A DNA stretch of 64,000 bases from Neoceratodus forsteri (GCA_016271365.2 CM028129.1:843218001-843282000); one strand, 5' to 3'. Positions 22,241-34,960 are shown, counted from the stretch's first letter. Notes: generated by a model not told the origin, from the sequence alone. Translations and numbers: made by a program.

Positions 22241-24250
22241 ACTCTTAATGTTGCTTTATTGATATACATATTTCAGTGATTTACATTGAGATGGTGCTCA
22301 TTAAGACAAAGTTTCATTTTCAGTGTGGTCCTAAAAAATCAAACAGAAAGCTGCACAAGAGAAGAAGTATAGCAACCAATACTGTAAATAGATAGAAGCG
22401 CATGTCATGGTTAAACATAATAAGTTGGCAGAGATCATCAAAGTAAATAAAAATGTACATATTTCTGCTTACCAAGGGATTCAGCCCTGGGTGGTAGAGT
22501 GTGTAGGGAACTCCCTTTAAGTTAATACACGTGTGACAGCATATTTATTCATACCTGCTTATGAAGTAGGAGGGCTGGTGTAACTGACCTAGAGCCCCTT
22601 CTGATCTTAAATTACCGTGTTATGTTGTTGCTGTGAAAGATCAATAGGTACAATTGATTTGTCTGGAAAGGTGTTTCCATAGTCAGTATCTGAATATCCT
22701 GAAATGGTTACATGATTTTTAGTCCAGTGGTAGAGCATTCCAAAGACCAGGACCCTGGAACTGAAAGCTCTAGAGTCAGTGGCAGTACAGGGTTTGGAGA
22801 CCCTTAGTAATGTTACTTTAGAATACTGTTTCAGTATCAAATAAATAAAAACAGGAGTTTTTGCAGCTGACGTACGTGAAAATGTTTTCCATAAAATCCA
22901 GTTATCGGAAAGAGCTCCCTTACTGAACTGGAAATGGCACTGTTGTGTATTGTATGTATAACATGAAATGTAGTTTTAATGGGGGTTTGCACACACTGCA
23001 TGTAATAAATAGAATAACCAAACATTGAAACTGCTCCATTAGGGCAAGGCTATGGCCACTGTATAGGTATTTATAAAGCACATCAGATATACATGCAATT
23101 AAAAAAAAAAAGCCTACATGAAAGAGCCACTTGGCACTTTGGCAGGCATAATACAAAGGAGCTTCTCACTGCCTTGATAACACAAGTCTGGAGGTCTGAT
23201 ATGCACTTTAAGTCTTATAACTAAGCCTTTTGTTTATGGTAGAGTGTTCTGAAGTCTTGTTATCAGCTAGCTTACAAGCAGTTGATAAAACACTCACTAA
23301 TGTCTGTACATAGAATACTGCTGTGCTGTTCTACAAGGCAAGTCCTTAGCTGGGAGTTCTATTATGGAAGTAAATCAGTAAGATCAAGTATTACCCAAGG
23401 GTAAGACTGTTTTTGCTGATATAGTCTTTAGGTTCTGTTCCTCCATCCCGGCATTCAGACTACTGATGCTGACTGGCACAAAGCCCTTTGTAACAGTCCC
23501 TTTAGATACTATCTCATCCAAAATAAGAGACAAAGAGAACAAGCAAAGGGTAAAAAACAGACATGATTCTCTGATCCATTCAAGCTACATAAATAAATAA
23601 TAAATAAAATAAAGCACTTTACTTGAAATTCATTTGGGTAAGCGAGTCAGGTTACCGGACCTCCTCTCCTTAAAGGCTCACAGTCTCTTTACTTTGAAAA
23701 AAAAAATAGTCAGATAGAAATGTCTGTCATATGTAAAGAGTTTTTCTGAAAAAGCAAAAAAGGCTCATACTGTATGTACACTAAAGTTCAAGTTCAGGTT
23801 GTTCACAGTTCAGGTTCTTAGTATTGATTCTTTTTTAGCAAGTTTGGAAACTGACCTTCTAGTATGCTTATTATGGAACTAAAAATAGAAAAAGTGCAAG
23901 TCTTTTCCTAAATAAATGTTTTGCATTCATTCATTAATTGATATCCATGATTAAATGGCAAATGTTTTCTACAGTTTGGCAATTGGTCTGAAAAGGAAAT
24001 GTCACCTTTGTTTTATTTTTCATTAGATTATACTCATGACTAAATACAGCAGACTACATCATGGTCTGGTGTATCCACAGAACACAAATGGTCTATTTTT
24101 ATACTAGGGGTGAAATGACTGCATAACAATCGTGCTCCAATAATGTGTTATGGCTGTGTTTCACCTGTTGTATAAATATAGCCTTGCACTGCACTCTATT
24201 TATACAATGTGTTTTAGATTTTACATTTGGAAAATACTTCTACTTCCCAG
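22241..24250. other. Unassigned AT-rich sequence
   Basis: No frame over 80 codons and no similarity that I recognise. An AATAAATAAT tract at 23590-23613 could be a degraded LINE tail. Confidence 0.45.
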
Positions 24251-24264
24251 AAATGGTATCATAC

Positions 24265-24330
24265 CAGGAGCTGCCGAACTGGCACAGTGGCAAGCCTGCT
24301 GCTCATGATGCCAGAGACTCTGATTTGGGA
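24265..24330 (+). mobile_element. Possible tRNA-derived SINE head
   Basis: The phrase ggcacagtggcaag followed by ctgctgctcatgatgccag resembles the A-box side of tRNA-derived SINEs (GGCACAGTGG, then gctgcctca). The B box expected about 35 bases later is degraded (ctctgatttgggaac). The body is not defined. Confidence 0.4.
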
Positions 24331-25490
24331 ACAAACATAGGGTATTGGGGGCTGGTTTGGGGGACAAGGACTGAACACCCCTGATGACACTTTCCACCTG
24401 CAGGGAGGGAGGGCAGTATGCTCTGCTGCAACACTGCCATTTAAGTGACCACTGGTGGCAACACAGCTGGAACAGCAGTTGTGGGAGGACACCAGCTGCC
24501 ATGCAATTGCATGTGCAGGTGCACTTAGCATGCTTGTCACCCGCATTCTGAGGGTTGGGAGAAACTACATGAGAGACCCCAGAATGCATGCAGGATGATG
24601 TCCAGTGCATGGGGTCTTGCCCTCTTAACTGGTCACTCTAACTCTCCCAATAGAGGGCTGCGGGTGGCAGCTGAGTGAAGGACCCCCCCCCCCAGGAACC
24701 ACCACAAGGCAGAGGATGAACTGTGGCAGTGGAGGTCGGATGTAAGTGGTGGAGAAGGGATGGGATGGGGCTAGAAGTCAGGGTTATAGTGGCAGTACCA
24801 GTGATTAGGGGCATAAAAATTGTAGGAAGAAAAGAAATGGTATACCAGTGTGATACAATGGTTGAAAACATTGAAGTCTGGCATAAAAGTATCCTTAGGC
24901 TTTTTTTTTATATATATTTATATGAAAGAGTTGCAAAATAATTGTGCACCTACTAACTGTGGTACATAAAATGGTAGTAGTAACCAAGGATCACAATTCC
25001 AGTGAGTATGAGTGATCGATTAAAAATGGAAACAGCAATTTAAAAAAACACTTAATTTTTGTACAGTTTACTGTTTAGCCACTAAATACAAGTAGTGCAG
25101 GGATATTTCCTATTTACATAAGGTTCTGAAAGCAAACCAGAACCTGAGGCAGGATTTGGAGGAACATAACATTAATGCACAGGGCTAATCGCTGTGCATT
25201 GCCCCCAGTGTCTGCAAATGCAAATACAAAAGCATGATTTCTTACAAGGCTTGCATAGCTGTATTCATGCCGGAATCTGAAAGGTTACTAAGAAGCCTGA
25301 AAGGAAAATTTTTCAGAACTACAAGAAATCCAGTATATACAGTATTTGTTTTTTCAATTGTACGATTTCTTTACATGGATGTCCAGCTGAGATGCAACAT
25401 CTCAATTACATTGGAATGCTTCTTCTACTCAATGTTACAGATGAGCAGAGTAGGGAAGAAGGGAACATTGTTTAACCAGGAGTAGCGCAC
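24331..25490. other. Unassigned sequence
   Basis: A moderately GC-rich part (24331-24740) contains overlapping frames on both strands but no recognisable protein, and a run of ten C at 24685. The rest is AT-rich. Confidence 0.4.
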
Positions 25491-25499
25491 TAAGCTGAA

Positions 25500-25652
25500 G
25501 CTTGTTTCCAGATGCGACCTGGGAGCACAAGGAAGTTAAGTGACTTGCTTAGGATCACACAGTATGCACCTAGGCGGCTGTGGGATTCAAAACCAGGTCT
25601 CCAGATTTGCAGCTCAGAGCCTTAACCCACTGCACTACACTGCCTTGTCAAA
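25500..25652 (-). mobile_element. MIR-like CORE-SINE fragment
   Basis: The + strand reads aagttaagtgacttgcttag, gatcacacag, gggattcaaaaccaggtct and ccactgcactacactgcct. This is the antisense of a MIR-type SINE, including the B-box (the reverse complement of gattcaaaacc) and the conserved gtgtgatcct and aagtcacttaac core text. Confidence 0.75.
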
Positions 25653-25659
25653 ATAGGCT

Positions 25660-25862
25660 GACAAGACCTTGGTTTAATGTCTCATCCAAAGGACATCACC
25701 TCATAAGTGCAGCATCCCCCTCATAATGCACTGCTGTGACAGTATTGGGATTTAACCCCGAGTGCCTGGTGTGGGGCTTGAACCCACAACCTTCCACTCT
25801 TCTAGCCTCAGAGGTGAGTGTGCAACCTGCTGAGTCACTGACAGTAACTGTCAGTAGATTGA
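25660..25862 (-). mobile_element. tRNA-like SINE, copy 1 of the GGTTTAATGTCTCATCC family
   Basis: It shares ttggtttaatgtctcatcc, gtgcagcatcccc, agtgcctggtgtgggg, gaacccacarccttc and tgctgagycactgac with 40456-40697 in the same orientation. The - strand contains a B-box-like gtgggttcaagcccc. The left part present in the other copy is missing. Confidence 0.7.
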
Positions 25863-26595
25863 AGCACGGGGTGGTCATGTGACTTGCCCCAGGCAACACC
25901 ATGATCCAGTAGCTGTGTTGGGATAAAGATTTGTTGAACATGAAAGGTACACTGGGGAATGCGAGTTACAAAGGTGTTAAGAAATGCAATAAGCAAAACA
26001 AGGCACATGTCAGTTATAAAACAAAGTAATAGGACAAAGGCAATGTACAATATGGAAAACTAGATGGTACAACATTTACAAACTTGCAATAATTTACAGT
26101 GGCAAAAAGTGACAAGTATAGTGTAATAACTCAGAATGTCAAATGATGAAAGATACAAAAATTTGCAAAAGTACAACAATTTACTGGGTTAATGGTAATG
26201 AAATATTGAATCATTTGAGTAGTGGAAACATTAAAATAGTAGTACAAATCTGTAAAACCTATGTGAATGGTAATGAATCATAAAAGTAAGATATGTACTA
26301 TGATCTCATGTTTTATAGTTCAGTGGTTTAACCAAATACTGTAAGCCTTACTGCATTCTTTGTCTGCAGTTACTGTCCCCAGTTTGTAACCCCTATTCAC
26401 AAGGATGGGCTAAGCCTTAACACAAATCAAGGGGTTTAGAGTGTGTCCTTTGAGCCAATGACCCTGGGCTCGTAGTTGTAAAGAACTGTTTCCAATGGCT
26501 TGATGACTCCACTGTGGTTTCTTCTGCCACAGGCAAGCCTAGAGGTATTGCCTCTTGGGAACTGTACTACTGGTACAGTAGCACTTCCTGTCCCC
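25863..26595. other. Unassigned AT-rich sequence
   Basis: No recognisable gene or bounded repeat. Confidence 0.4.
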
Positions 26596-26960
26596 AGACT
26601 TTCCATGGAATATACCATGGAAAATGAGCTTGGAAGCCATAAAATATGCAGGCAAATTTGCATGGACTTCGATGAAAATTGGAGTTTTGGTGACGGTTTC
26701 CCTAATAGTTTTTTTCCACTATATTGTAGAAAGGTGTACTTTCTATGGAATTATATGCAATGTTATGCTGTTCCATGCTTTGTGTATCCCTTTCCATGGA
26801 AATCACTGATGGAAACCATGGAAGACATTGACAATTCCAGCATAATTTCTATGGAAAATATGGAAAATGTGTTTGAATACTCCATGATTTCCAAGATATT
26901 TTTCCATGTTCTATACCATGGAAACTATGGATGAGATAGAAAAAACATGGAAAATCTAAG
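26596..26960 (+). repeat. CCATGG/ATGGAAA-rich patch
   Basis: Five CCATGG palindromes occur between 26603 and 26921, most inside TTCCATGGAA-like contexts, with many further atggaaa or tttccat words between them. The frame 26500-26934 stays open for 144 codons across the patch. I cannot recognise a protein. It looks like a degraded interspersed short-motif repeat. Confidence 0.55.
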
Positions 26961-28290
26961 GATAGGATGGCTCTTCTTATCCCCTGGGTTGGTCTCTGGT
27001 GTAAACTCTGTGGTGGCATTTTTGGTTGGGCTTGTCACACACCTATGGTGACTGTCTCATCATCTTTAATATATATATAAATTTAGTAACAGTTTCTCAA
27101 TTTACCTTTTATTGTAGCTGCATCCCTCAGCACCATCACTTACATCGGTAACATAGGTAACATCTGAGCAAAGAAAACAATAGTCCATTGTGCTCGCCAT
27201 GTCTCTAAAAGTATCCTTTGATATTGTTGTTCATGCAATAACTAGCAAATCCTCTTTTAAACTTTTATCACTTCTCTAGCTGTCATATTCAGAAGATATA
27301 AACAGGGTACAGAAGCTTCAAATTATCTGTAAAACAAGAACACCTATAGAAATAATGGTGTACACTAACTCCAGCTTGTATTCACATAATGGATTGTAAA
27401 AGTAGTTGACAAAGTGGTTGTCTGGATACCCTCTCTCCAAGTTTTGGACCATTCTGCTGATGTAGGACTTTGAGTATCTCTACTACCTGTAACGAGTTAC
27501 AACTCATGACTTCAGTGACCAATGCCAGAAGTCAGTGGTGGGATTTCTGGGGGGTGGGGCACACTCACAGAACATCTCTACCTTGGCTTTTAGATGTGGA
27601 GTAGAAAATGTCCTCTCCAAATGGGAAACATAAACTCTCTCTCTCTCTGTTTCTCTCTCTCACTCTGGGATTCACAGCATTTGTGATATTACACACTTGG
27701 CACATTTTGCATTCACTTAAACACAGCCCACAAGAAGGTAGAGCGTGAAATCCTCTGTAACCTTTGGAGTACCCTTACACAGTCTTAATAGAATTCAGTA
27801 CATATTCTCTTACCAAGTTCAAATACTCATTGACTGACTTACCACCTCCAGGTGTGTTCTTCATACTACAGCTTCATCCTGGGAGCTTACCAGGTAGGCA
27901 GTCCCTGAATTATGGGTGCTAAAGGGCTCCAATAGACACACAGTTCACACTCTCAAACATCAAACCTGGCATGGTTATGTTTATATCCAGAATCTGGACT
28001 ACTGTGCTATGAAAGAGCATTGTACCACACTCTTTGGCCTGTCCCAAGAACTAAAAGGAGTCACTTGACAATTTCCTGTCATAGGATTAGGACCAAGACA
28101 ACAGTGTAGTCATCAGATGAAGGTGAACCTCCACGCAGCCCTCTCATCATAGCTCAGGTGCCATCTCTCTTTTTAAGGCAACCAAACTGAGGACCTTCTT
28201 CACAGAGTAAAGGTCGCCCTTAGCAAAGTGTGTCACTTAGTCTAGGTGCTGAGAAATTGACACACACACCTGCAACTTCTACATCAATAC
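26961..28290. other. Unassigned sequence with a short TC tract
   Basis: A CTCTCT run at 27636-27662 is the only simple repeat. No frame of note and no recognised element. Confidence 0.4.
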
Positions 28291-29305
28291 AGGATGGCTA
28301 CCTCTTGACCTACATATCAAGTACCAAATGAGCCTATTTGGAAAAAAGACCTCCTTGGTCTCTCTTCCACCTCTCTCAACTCACTTATCTGCCCAGCTCA
28401 TCACAAACACTCCACCAGAGTGCCCTCAGGAACTCCCTACAAGTACCTTTTAGTAGGACCCACCTGGCTAAGCACTCCTCCCTGTTACATCACTGACTTG
28501 GCTAAATGAACTCCCAAAGGCTATACTGAATTTGTCCACCCCTGGTCATTTTAAATCTGCCTTGAGAAAGTACTTTGCATCAAAAATAACCTGCAACGGC
28601 ACTTAAATACCTAACGGAAACCCAGGGCTTCTGTTAACTCAATTTTAGGAGTATTTGAGTCCTCGAAATAAGGGACAAACATCCAAAATAAAGGGGGGAG
28701 GAAGTCATTGACTTCCAAATGTAAAAAAAATAAATTGGATGGTTTCCAAAATTTAAGACACAGAAGCTAAGAAATGATGGATTTTTTCTAAAAGAAATTG
28801 TATTTTACTACTAATATTTGTATTAACATCCATAAATTGCTCATTCCTAGAATATTTGTTTTAAAATTGTGGGATCTGGGAAGTATTTTGACTTCCAAAA
28901 AAATTGGAATGACTTCCAGAATTTGACTCACGGAAGTATTTGACTTCCACTAAAAATAAATTAACTGAACCCCTGCGTAACCCCCTTATGGGACTACATC
29001 ATCCAACTCACCCCTCCCTCCCTTCTCTCCCCCACATCCCCCCTACACCTGCTCCTTGTCTCCCCCCTCCTATTCCTTCCTATGTTCCTGCCTACCCTGA
29101 TAATGCTACCTTGTAGTGGCTGTTTACTTGTTTCTAGATTGAATGAAGGTCGTTTTGTTGAAATGCTTGTCCAAATCATTGTATTGCTTGTGTCTCATCC
29201 CAATACTACTGTGTAATGTATGACATAGAACCTTTGTAAATGAGCCCCACCTCAAAGGTGTATCTTAAATATTAATAAAGATAAAGATAAAGAAAAAGAC
29301 CAGAC
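28290..29305 (+). mobile_element. L2-like LINE 3' end, interrupted by a MITE
   Basis: Around 28490-28600 the translation gives NELPKAILNLSTPGHFKSAL, like the last conserved block of L2-clade ORF2. A C-rich 3' UTR follows (28985-29100), and the element ends in ataaagataaagataaaga at 29275-29305. The MITE at 28623-28975 sits just after the last coding block. Confidence 0.55.
28623..28975. mobile_element. hAT-like MITE, 353 bp
   Basis: The ends are CAGGGCTTCTGTTAA (left) and the reverse complement of CAGGGGTTCAGTTAA (right). The flanking 8-mers are cggaaacc at 28615 and cgtaaccc at 28976, matching at six of eight positions, like an aged 8 bp hAT duplication. The interior repeats ggaagt and acttcca words in both orientations, as in 28692-28700, 28880-28900 and 28930-28950. 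Confidence 0.65.
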
Positions 29306-29640
29306 CCAATAGGAGACCTGTCCCACAGCTGGACTCAGGAGTGGGACCAATATTGCCACCCACTGAGTCTAGCAAGTTTCTTCAGGCCATGGGCTGTGCC
29401 AAACCACATGGGGCTCTAAGCTCCATAAAAGCATCCTCCTTTTGACTCTCCATGCATTATGTTAGGGCCAAACCCTGACAAAAGTACATCTGGATGCTAC
29501 TAACAGCAGCATATCTGGGGGGATTACATTAAAGTATTACCATTATATTTAAAATATCATTAACACATTGAGCAGATAAACCAGCTCTCATTTTCAAAAG
29601 TCCCTTAAAGAGTAACTATGCTCATTAAAATGTACTTTTC
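29306..29640. other. Unassigned sequence
   Basis: No feature seen. Confidence 0.4.
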
Positions 29641-29645
29641 TAAAC

Positions 29646-30290
29646 ATAGGCCAGGATATTCAAAGGGGTTGCACCTGGCGCAACAGGGTTGCACCATACG
29701 CAACCCCCCAATGCGCTCGGTGTGATATTCAAAGGGGCAGGTTGTGTGGCAGAACCCCCGATGTGCCGGGGCGAATTGGTAATGTATGAGGTGCAAATGC
29801 AGGGGGTGTGCCCATGCATATGTGGCACATCCCGATATTCAGTCTGGGATGTGGGGAGCATATGCTGGCGCAACCCCTACATGCGCTGCACACTGGTGCT
29901 CAAAGTTGAGCCAAAAAAACCAGGCTCAAATGCTGGCCACCCTCAGGTGATCAGCTGTATTGCAAGGTGCAACAAAACAGCTGCCAGCTGTGGGTGGCCA
30001 CCTGCTCAGCAGGAACACTGTCCACAAGCACCCTGACCCTCCCTGGTAGTCTAGTGGCCCCCCCACCCCGTATGCCCGATCGCAGGCATCTGTATATGTA
30101 TAACAATTACCTGGTGGTCTAGCGGTCCCCTTCCCATATGCCTGATTGCAAGCATCTGTGAAAGTTAAAGAACTACCTGTGGTCTAGCGGTACCCCCCAG
30201 TATGCTCGATCGCGGGCTGTTGTAAAAAGGAAAGACTTACCTAGTGGTCCAGTGGTACCCCCTTCCCCCCACCCACCCACCCACCCACAG
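29646..30290. mobile_element. Possible DNA transposon end with 65 bp tandem repeats
   Basis: The phrase ggccaggatattcaaagggg at 29650 resembles the reverse complement of 44290-44317 (ggcccatattcagaggtcc). Both lie at the outer side of a tandem array whose units share gtctagtggncccc text, in opposite orientation. I infer two copies of one non-autonomous element family, but terminal repeats are not fully resolved. Confidence 0.4.
30036..30290 (+). repeat. Tandem array, 65-68 bp period, about four units
   Basis: The landmark gtctagtgg or gtctagcgg recurs at 30049, 30117, 30182 and (as gtccagtgg) 30247. Each unit continues with a C-rich run, tatgcycgatcgc and gcatctgt. Related units run in reverse at 43100-44070. 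Confidence 0.85.
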
Positions 30291-30784
30291 AGGGACCCTT
30301 GTCACCTAGCAGCCCCCCGTCGCCCGGTGGTGGCAACACCCTGCATACTGCCTGGCTGCCGCCAAATGACAGCGTACAGTATGATCTGTATGTCTATTGG
30401 TCCACGGTGTGGACCAATGGGTTTGCAGACCATACTGTACTACACAGGACCAGATATGTGAATGAACATGTTTCAGCTAGTTAATAAAAATAATAGCATA
30501 CCTGTCAGTTCTACTTTTCAAGGTACCTCCTATACTGCGCATAAGTTTTATGTTTATTTTTTCAGTTCTAACACTTACCAGGTTTACAATAGTATTTCTA
30601 AGCTAAATCTTTTTTTTTTGAGAAAAATATAAATTAAAATATTTATAAAATTCTCAAATTTTGGTGCAACTAGAACATTTTACAACTAAATAAGGTGGAA
30701 GATGCCTGGAATCTCTTATAGTGAAAAAATAGTTGGGGTCCCATTTTTGCCCAATTTTGTTGCACTGCTGCTTTTTTTTTTAAT

Positions 30785-31490
30785 GTAGCCAATGTAACAA
30801 GGCCTATAGCAAGGCAACCAAGATATTGAGGTGTATTGGAAGGGGATTTGATAGCAGGAGTAAGGAGGTATCACTACATCTCTATAGATCACTTGTGAGG
30901 CCACGCCTGAACTACTGTGCCTAGTGCTGGAGCCCTCACTTGATGAAAGACAGGGACAGGTTGGAGACAGTGCAGCAGAGAGTAACATTCATGGCCTGTA
31001 GGATAGATCCTACAAGGGCTGGTTTAGGGCACTGAATATGTACTTGCTGGAAGCTAGGAGAAAGTGGAGCGATATGATAGAGGCCTTCAAGTTCCTGGAA
31101 GGAATGGTAAACTACAAAGAGCTATTTAAAAAGAAGAGTGAATCTAAAACACGGGAACATGAGTGGAAGCTGGCGCGAGGGAAATTCAGGAGTGACGTGA
31201 GGAAGTTATTTTTTTACAGTGAGTGGTTGAGTCATGGAGCAGCCTACTGGCTGAGTCATTTGGACACCAAGACCATTAATGGCTTCAAACATGGTTGGGA
31301 CAGAGTTGCAGGCTTAATAGCCACCAGAGGAGGAGCAGCAGCAAGGCAGGGAACAGGGGTCAAATAACGAGGGCATAAACCCTGTTCATATACTTGGACT
31401 CAGTGGGAGGAAAGTATTCCAGGCAGACTAGATGTACCAATTGTCTTTTGCTGCCGTCAACTTCTACTGTATGTTTCTATGTTAATCCTT
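30785..31490 (+). mobile_element. CR1 3' fragment
   Basis: The translation reads CNKAYSKATKILRCIGRGFD, VSLHLYRSLVRPRLNYCA, then (31038-31367) MYLLEARRKWSDMIEAFKFL, RKLFFYSEWLSHGAA and INGFKHGWDRVAGL. It ends in cttctactgtatgtttctatg. These are CR1 RT-distal and C-terminal blocks. The 5' two-thirds of the element is missing. It differs enough from the 8.4 kb text to be another subfamily. Confidence 0.85.
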
Positions 31491-31880
31491 TATTTTGGTG
31501 GAGACTTGCTTTTTGAGGCCCTGTACATATTGTGGTAAGGTTTTTAAGTCTGTTTTTAAACTGGACTAAAATTACTGTTTGTGCATCCACATTCTTGGTA
31601 AATCATGTATAAATTAGGGTCATAAAATGGATATGGAAAATACTGTCTTGATTGGCTAGGGCCTGTGCATTGAGAGAGCACAATGCATGGGCAAAAAAAG
31701 GTCTGGCAACCAGGACACAGAACACTAACACTAACACTAACAATATCAATACCCTTTTTTGAAATTTTCTGATTGTTATTACAAACACGGCTGCCAACTT
31801 TACTCTCTAAAAAAAACTATGTAAGGCCTAAAAATTAAACTCCCACAAAATGAAAAGAACACACAGACTGATTAATTGCT
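31491..31880. other. Unassigned sequence
   Basis: Only short frames and an ACTAAC tandem (31726-31742) are visible. Confidence 0.4.
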
Positions 31881-31884
31881 TTTA

Positions 31885-32600
31885 GATACATAGAATTTGT
31901 TGGCAGAAAAGTCCACTAGGCCCAGCCAGTCTGCCAAATGGTTCCCTGACTACTGTACTATAGAGACCCTAACTGGTCTCTGGTGCCCCTCCGCCCTCCC
32001 TGTATTTTAATATGCCCCTGTGTCTATCCCATCCATGCTTGAAGTCTTCCACCGTTCTAGCCTCCACAACTTTGACTGGCCAACTGCTTCTACCACCCCT
32101 TCTGCGAAGAAGTATTTCCTTACATCCTTCCTGAAATTTCCTCTAATTTCATTGTATATCCCCTAGTCCTGGAGCTTGCCCTCTTCTGGAAGAGGCTCTC
32201 TCCTTGCACTTTGTTCACCCTGTGAGGTACTAGAAGGTCTTGATCATGTCGCCCCTCACTTGCCTGTCCTCCAGAGTGTACATATTGAGATCCCGCAGTC
32301 TCTCTTCATTGGACTTCCCATGCAATTCAATCTCTCCTCATAGGGCTTCCCATGCAACCCCTGCACCATCTTGGTTTCCCTTCTTTGGACCATCTCCATT
32401 TTATCTATGTCTTTTCTGAGGTGCAGTCTCCAGAACTGGACACAGTATTCCAGGTGGGGCATACCAGGGAGCAGTACAGTGACAGCACCTCCTCCCTCCT
32501 CTTACTGGTTATGCCCCTCCCTGTACACCTCAGCATCCCACTAACCCTGCCCATGGGTTTGTCAAATTGCACTGCCACCTTGAGGTCTTCTGAAATAATA
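31885..32600 (-). mobile_element. CR1 3' fragment
   Basis: On - the text reads [20 protein letters not shown] and [20 protein letters not shown] (32256-32462), then the C-terminal region. The 3' end near 31885 is seen on + as acatagaatttgttggcag followed by agtctgccaaatgg. A direct duplication of about 34 bases (cttcccatgcaa at 32316 and 32348) is present inside. Confidence 0.82.
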
Positions 32601-32700
32601 ACTTATTTATTTATTGAATTTTGTTTATTTATTAAATTTTGTTGACTCGGTAGGCCCACTGAGACTAGAAGTACTTTTTCAGGGGTGACCCGGGGGGGGG
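32600..32700 (-). mobile_element. LINE tail of the TTATTTATTTATTGAATTTTG family, copy 1
   Basis: It shares ttatttattgaattttg, gtaggcccactgag and ggggtgaccc with 62775-62880. In - orientation this is a caaaattcaataaataa 3' tail. A run of at least 12 G follows at 32691. Confidence 0.55.
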
Positions 32701-32839
32701 GGGGGATACAGATGGTAACCAACTGAAACTGAACCAGATTAAGCTGTTAGCAGTATTTTTAGTGAATGGGGGAAATTTGTCTATGACACTGGGGAAATTC
32801 CCCTACTCGCCTGCAGGGGGAATCTTTGGCTTGTGTGAT

Positions 32840-34960
32840 GGCCACTTTGAGCAAACCTCCGGAAGAGATGGATGTCTCTGACATGGGGGAGCGGGCCTTC
32901 TCTACCACCTCATCTGTCTTAGAGGCTCTCCAAGGAAATTATATTGTGCTTAACCTGAGAGAAGAAGGAGGAGAACCTCCAGAAATATTTGTGTCTACTG
33001 AGGATCTTAGTCATGACAACGAACCTTCCGACAACATTGATTCAGTGCCTGCATTTATTTTAAGTTCAGCAGAAAATGACCTCTTACAGCAGCTTCAGCA
33101 AGAGAATGCCCATCATTTGTCTGCACAACAGGGCTTACAAGCACAGCTCGCACTGCTACAAGCCGGCACTCCAACTGTCAAAACTTCAGACTGGCCTGTC
33201 ATCAGAAGCTATGATGCAACAGCATCAAAGGCCTGAGCGGGGCCGGGTGAGTCATTTACAAAAAGTTTCTAGTGATGTATCTGTGTTTATTCAAGATGTG
33301 AATGTGTAGTTGGCTGGCATTTTAACTGCAGAAGATAGTGGGTGCCTAGAGCCAAGTGAGACTGTGCAGGGGCAGGCTGCGAAGGATAATATTACAGAGA
33401 ACTTGCAGGCTTTACCTACTATAACTACAAATGAGAGACACCCTAAAGGGTGCTATAATTTCATTCCCTCTGTTCTAAACCAGGAAACTTTATCCAGAAC
33501 CACTGGGTTTGTTTTTAAACGGATCCCTTCAGTATGCACTGAAACACTGCATTCTTCCCCTGTAAATGAGCCGATAGTGTAGCAGAAATCCCACACCTCA
33601 CAAGATGGGGCCACTATTTTCTCCTTTGGTGGGAAAGGGACACATTCTATGACTGGGTTAAGGGAGGACATTAAAGGAAAATGAACTGCTCTGACGCTGG
33701 CCAATAGGCACATACAGACAGGAAAGGATGAGACTGTCCACTATAACATTATACCCTCTTCTTCTCACACTCCCACCTTTGAACAGACTACTGCAGCTGC
33801 AATACAAACAGCTTTTTCTTTAAACATGGGGCTGGTCTCTCCCTGCGACCTTTGGTCACCACAAAAAGCACTTTGTAAGGCTGGTTGGAAATGCTCTTCC
33901 AGAGGAACATGGCTTCTGGACCCCGAGTGGGACTCTAAATTGAACTTTGCTCAGGATTCTCCTGAATGGTGTCCAACAGTACCCCCTAAGGCTTCTCTCC
34001 CACAACAAATCTCTACCCCACAACAATTAGGGGTCGCATTAGCCCCTAAACCTGACAATGACAATACTGATCAAATTAATGGGCATTAAACAAATGGATC
34101 TATTCCTATTTTCACACTAAATGATCCAGTTGTACCTAAGGCTTTGGAGGGCCAACCTGTGGGCCCGGAAGATCACTCCCAGGAACAACCCCAGCCACAA
34201 AAAACATTATTATCTGAACTGTTTTCAAAAAGAAAGAAAGAAGCAGCCCCCAGAAGGAATGCTGTCAGGATTCACTACAAGGGGGGTCTTGAAGAAAGAC
34301 CTGATAGATTCCATGTTGGAAAATGTTTACTAAAAGACTCTCTTCATTTTTCCCCCAGGGAGGTTTTCGCATTTATAAATATTTCTGGGGAGGACAATTA
34401 TGATATTATTTTTTGGATGGCATATGCCCTGGATCTTTTCTGGGAAAGATACAGTCAGATTAAGTTTTCCCAAACATGGACCCCCATTTTGGTCATTCCA
34501 CTTACGAAACCACTAATTAAGTATGTTACCATTATGTTTCAGAATGAGGGGGTCCATGTGGATGACATAACTTACTGGCTTTCACAAAAATGTGATATTC
34601 TAAGTGTATCTGAGGCTATTTTAGACTCAGAAATGTTTTTGATGGGGGCTAGAAATATAAAGTCAAGCTGTGGCAGAATGATTCTGGAATAAATCATGTA
34701 CCTAATTCTTTCATGTTGGGCAGGGATTGGGGTGTTTGTTTCTATGCGGGCCAGCCCCGAGCCTGCTATAAATGTGGTTCCAGGACACATATCTCTAGCT
34801 CCTGTGATGAACTACAGTGTGATAACTGTGGAGACATTGGTCATTTTGCACTACAATGTGCATCACTCACTGAATGTGATCTACTTGAAGAAATAGGCCA
34901 TGTGTTTGGAGAATGCCCTTGGGCCATTAAAATATGGCCTCTTGTATGAGCCCTGATTTG
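32840..34960 (+). pseudogene. Tx1-type ORF1 (gag-like) with CCHC knuckles
   Basis: The N-terminal part (32826-33236) is acidic with a Gln/Leu-rich stretch (LLQQLQQENAHHLSAQQGLQ), probably a short coiled coil. The best preserved part is the frame 34144-34692 with FHVGKCLLKDSLHFSPREVF and VIPLTKPLIKYVTIMF. After a frame change, 34713-34949 gives three knuckles: CYKCGSRTHISSSC, CDNCGDIGHFALQC and a degenerate third ending GHVFGEC. Such proteins bind the element RNA. Several stops between 33236 and 34120 break it. Confidence 0.8.

Noticed and set aside
24221..24610. 129-codon - frame as a host exon
   Set aside because: No recognisable domain. Part of it overlaps a probable SINE head.
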